Of a stretch of 5,337 bases of DNA, positions 4,996 to 5,337 are shown piece by piece; position 1 is the stretch's first letter, and the number at the start of each line of letters is the position of its first letter. The position numbers were made by a program, and so were the translations under genes. This stretch comes from Acidobacteriota bacterium (GTDB lineage Bacteria > Acidobacteriota > HRBIN11). The notes beneath the pieces are model-generated. The model saw nothing but the letters and a program-made list of their open reading frames with translations, made no database searches and was not told the origin of the DNA. The stretch is taken from assembly GCA_030550225.1 (NCBI GenBank), contig JAUQPV010000205.1:1-5337 (forward strand). The letters are read 5' to 3'.

Positions 4996-5337
4996 CTACC
5001 GAGTATCGGGGGACTGAGGTCCCGCCCGATAAGGGCGGATTTCAGCCCCGCCCGGACCCAGGGACGGGTTCGGCGACCAGTCCCGGACCTCGGCCCGGAC
5101 GACGGCCCGGGGCCGGTCCTTCAACGTGTAGTAAACGATCCAAAACAGGGCCGCCAGGCCGTCCCGCCAGGTGATCTTCTTGCCCTCGGCGTATGAACGC
5201 CCGTAATAGGCGATCGGGACTTCATAGATACGGTATTTGCGTTTCGCGACCTTCACAGTGAATTCAGGCTCGAACCCAAATCGGTTCGACTCGAAGGTGG
5301 CCTCTCGGAGGATCTCTGCCCGAAAGACCTTGTAGCA
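4996..5337 (-). CDS. C-terminal part of a family 2 glycosyltransferase (polyprenyl-phosphate sugar transferase type), partial
   Basis: The last 113 residues of a gene that enters from the right edge; the frame is open to base 5337 and begins CYKVFRAEILRE. The stretch SNRFGFEPEFTVKVAKR (17-33) followed by YRIYEVPIAYYGRSYAEGKK (35-54) and WRDG (57-60) is characteristic of GT-A family 2 enzymes related to dolichol/undecaprenyl-phosphate mannosyl- and glucosyltransferases. These load a sugar from a nucleotide donor onto a polyprenyl phosphate at the cytoplasmic membrane face, for glycans or for extracytoplasmic glycosylation. A GTG at 5256 is an internal valine within the conserved block, not a start. 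After the conserved domain there is a tail of about 35 residues rich in Arg, Pro and Gly that I do not recognise. The stop is TAG at 4998-4996. The sugar cannot be assigned from this fragment. Confidence 0.88.
   Translation of the reverse strand, partial: CYKVFRAEILREATFESNRFGFEPEFTVKVAKRKYRIYEVPIAYYGRSYAEGKKITWRDGLAALFWIVYYTLKDRPRAVVRAEVRDWSPNPSLGPGGAEIRPYRAGPQSPDTR

Noticed and set aside
4996..5256. A small complete gene starting at the GTG at 5256
   Set aside because: The frame continues upstream to the window edge with conserved glycosyltransferase residues (SNRFGFEPEF), so the GTG is internal.

Overview
The window is a strongly GC-rich, gene-dense stretch of a Gram-negative-type bacterial chromosome. 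All supportable genes lie on the minus strand, so transcription runs right to left. Two things point to a diderm envelope: a TonB C-terminal domain, and an O-antigen ligase/polymerase-type membrane protein placed between glycosyltransferases. The combination of a kinase-like fold, one membrane helix and a TonB domain in one protein is a style I associate with Acidobacteriota or a related, possibly thermophilic lineage. That taxonomic guess is inference only.

Layout in order of transcription (right to left): (1) 5337-4996, the C-terminal part of a family 2 glycosyltransferase of the polyprenyl-phosphate sugar transferase type, cut by the window edge. (2) An 82-base gap holding a plausible sigma70-type promoter. 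(3) 4913-2880, a large single-pass membrane protein with a cytoplasmic protein-kinase-like domain that has lost all the key catalytic residues I can align, followed by a transmembrane helix, coiled coil, Pro/Ser-rich spacer and TonB C-terminal domain. (4) 2803-1982, a SAM hydrolase (SAM hydroxide adenosyltransferase, DUF62 family) with its signature motifs intact. (5) A 103-base gap with a 20-bp stem hairpin and a pair of direct repeats. (6) 1878-151, an O-antigen ligase/Wzy-like polytopic protein with a large inserted extracytoplasmic beta-sandwich-like domain. (7) A 52-base gap with a degenerate half copy of the same hairpin element. (8) 98-1, the N-terminus of a GT-B (family 4-like) glycosyltransferase, cut by the left edge.

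The glycosyltransferases and the ligase suggest a surface-polysaccharide or glycolipid locus: sugars loaded on a lipid carrier, glycans assembled, then polymerised or transferred outside the inner membrane. The pseudokinase-TonB protein may be a transmembrane adaptor or sensor coupled to the same envelope, and the SAM hydrolase may be housekeeping. A functional link between these two and the polysaccharide genes is not shown by the sequence. No gap between genes exceeds about 105 bases. I see no tRNA, rRNA, CRISPR array or insertion sequence. The most notable items are the pseudokinase-TonB architecture, the domain inserted in the ligase, and the small dispersed hairpin repeat flanking the ligase gene.
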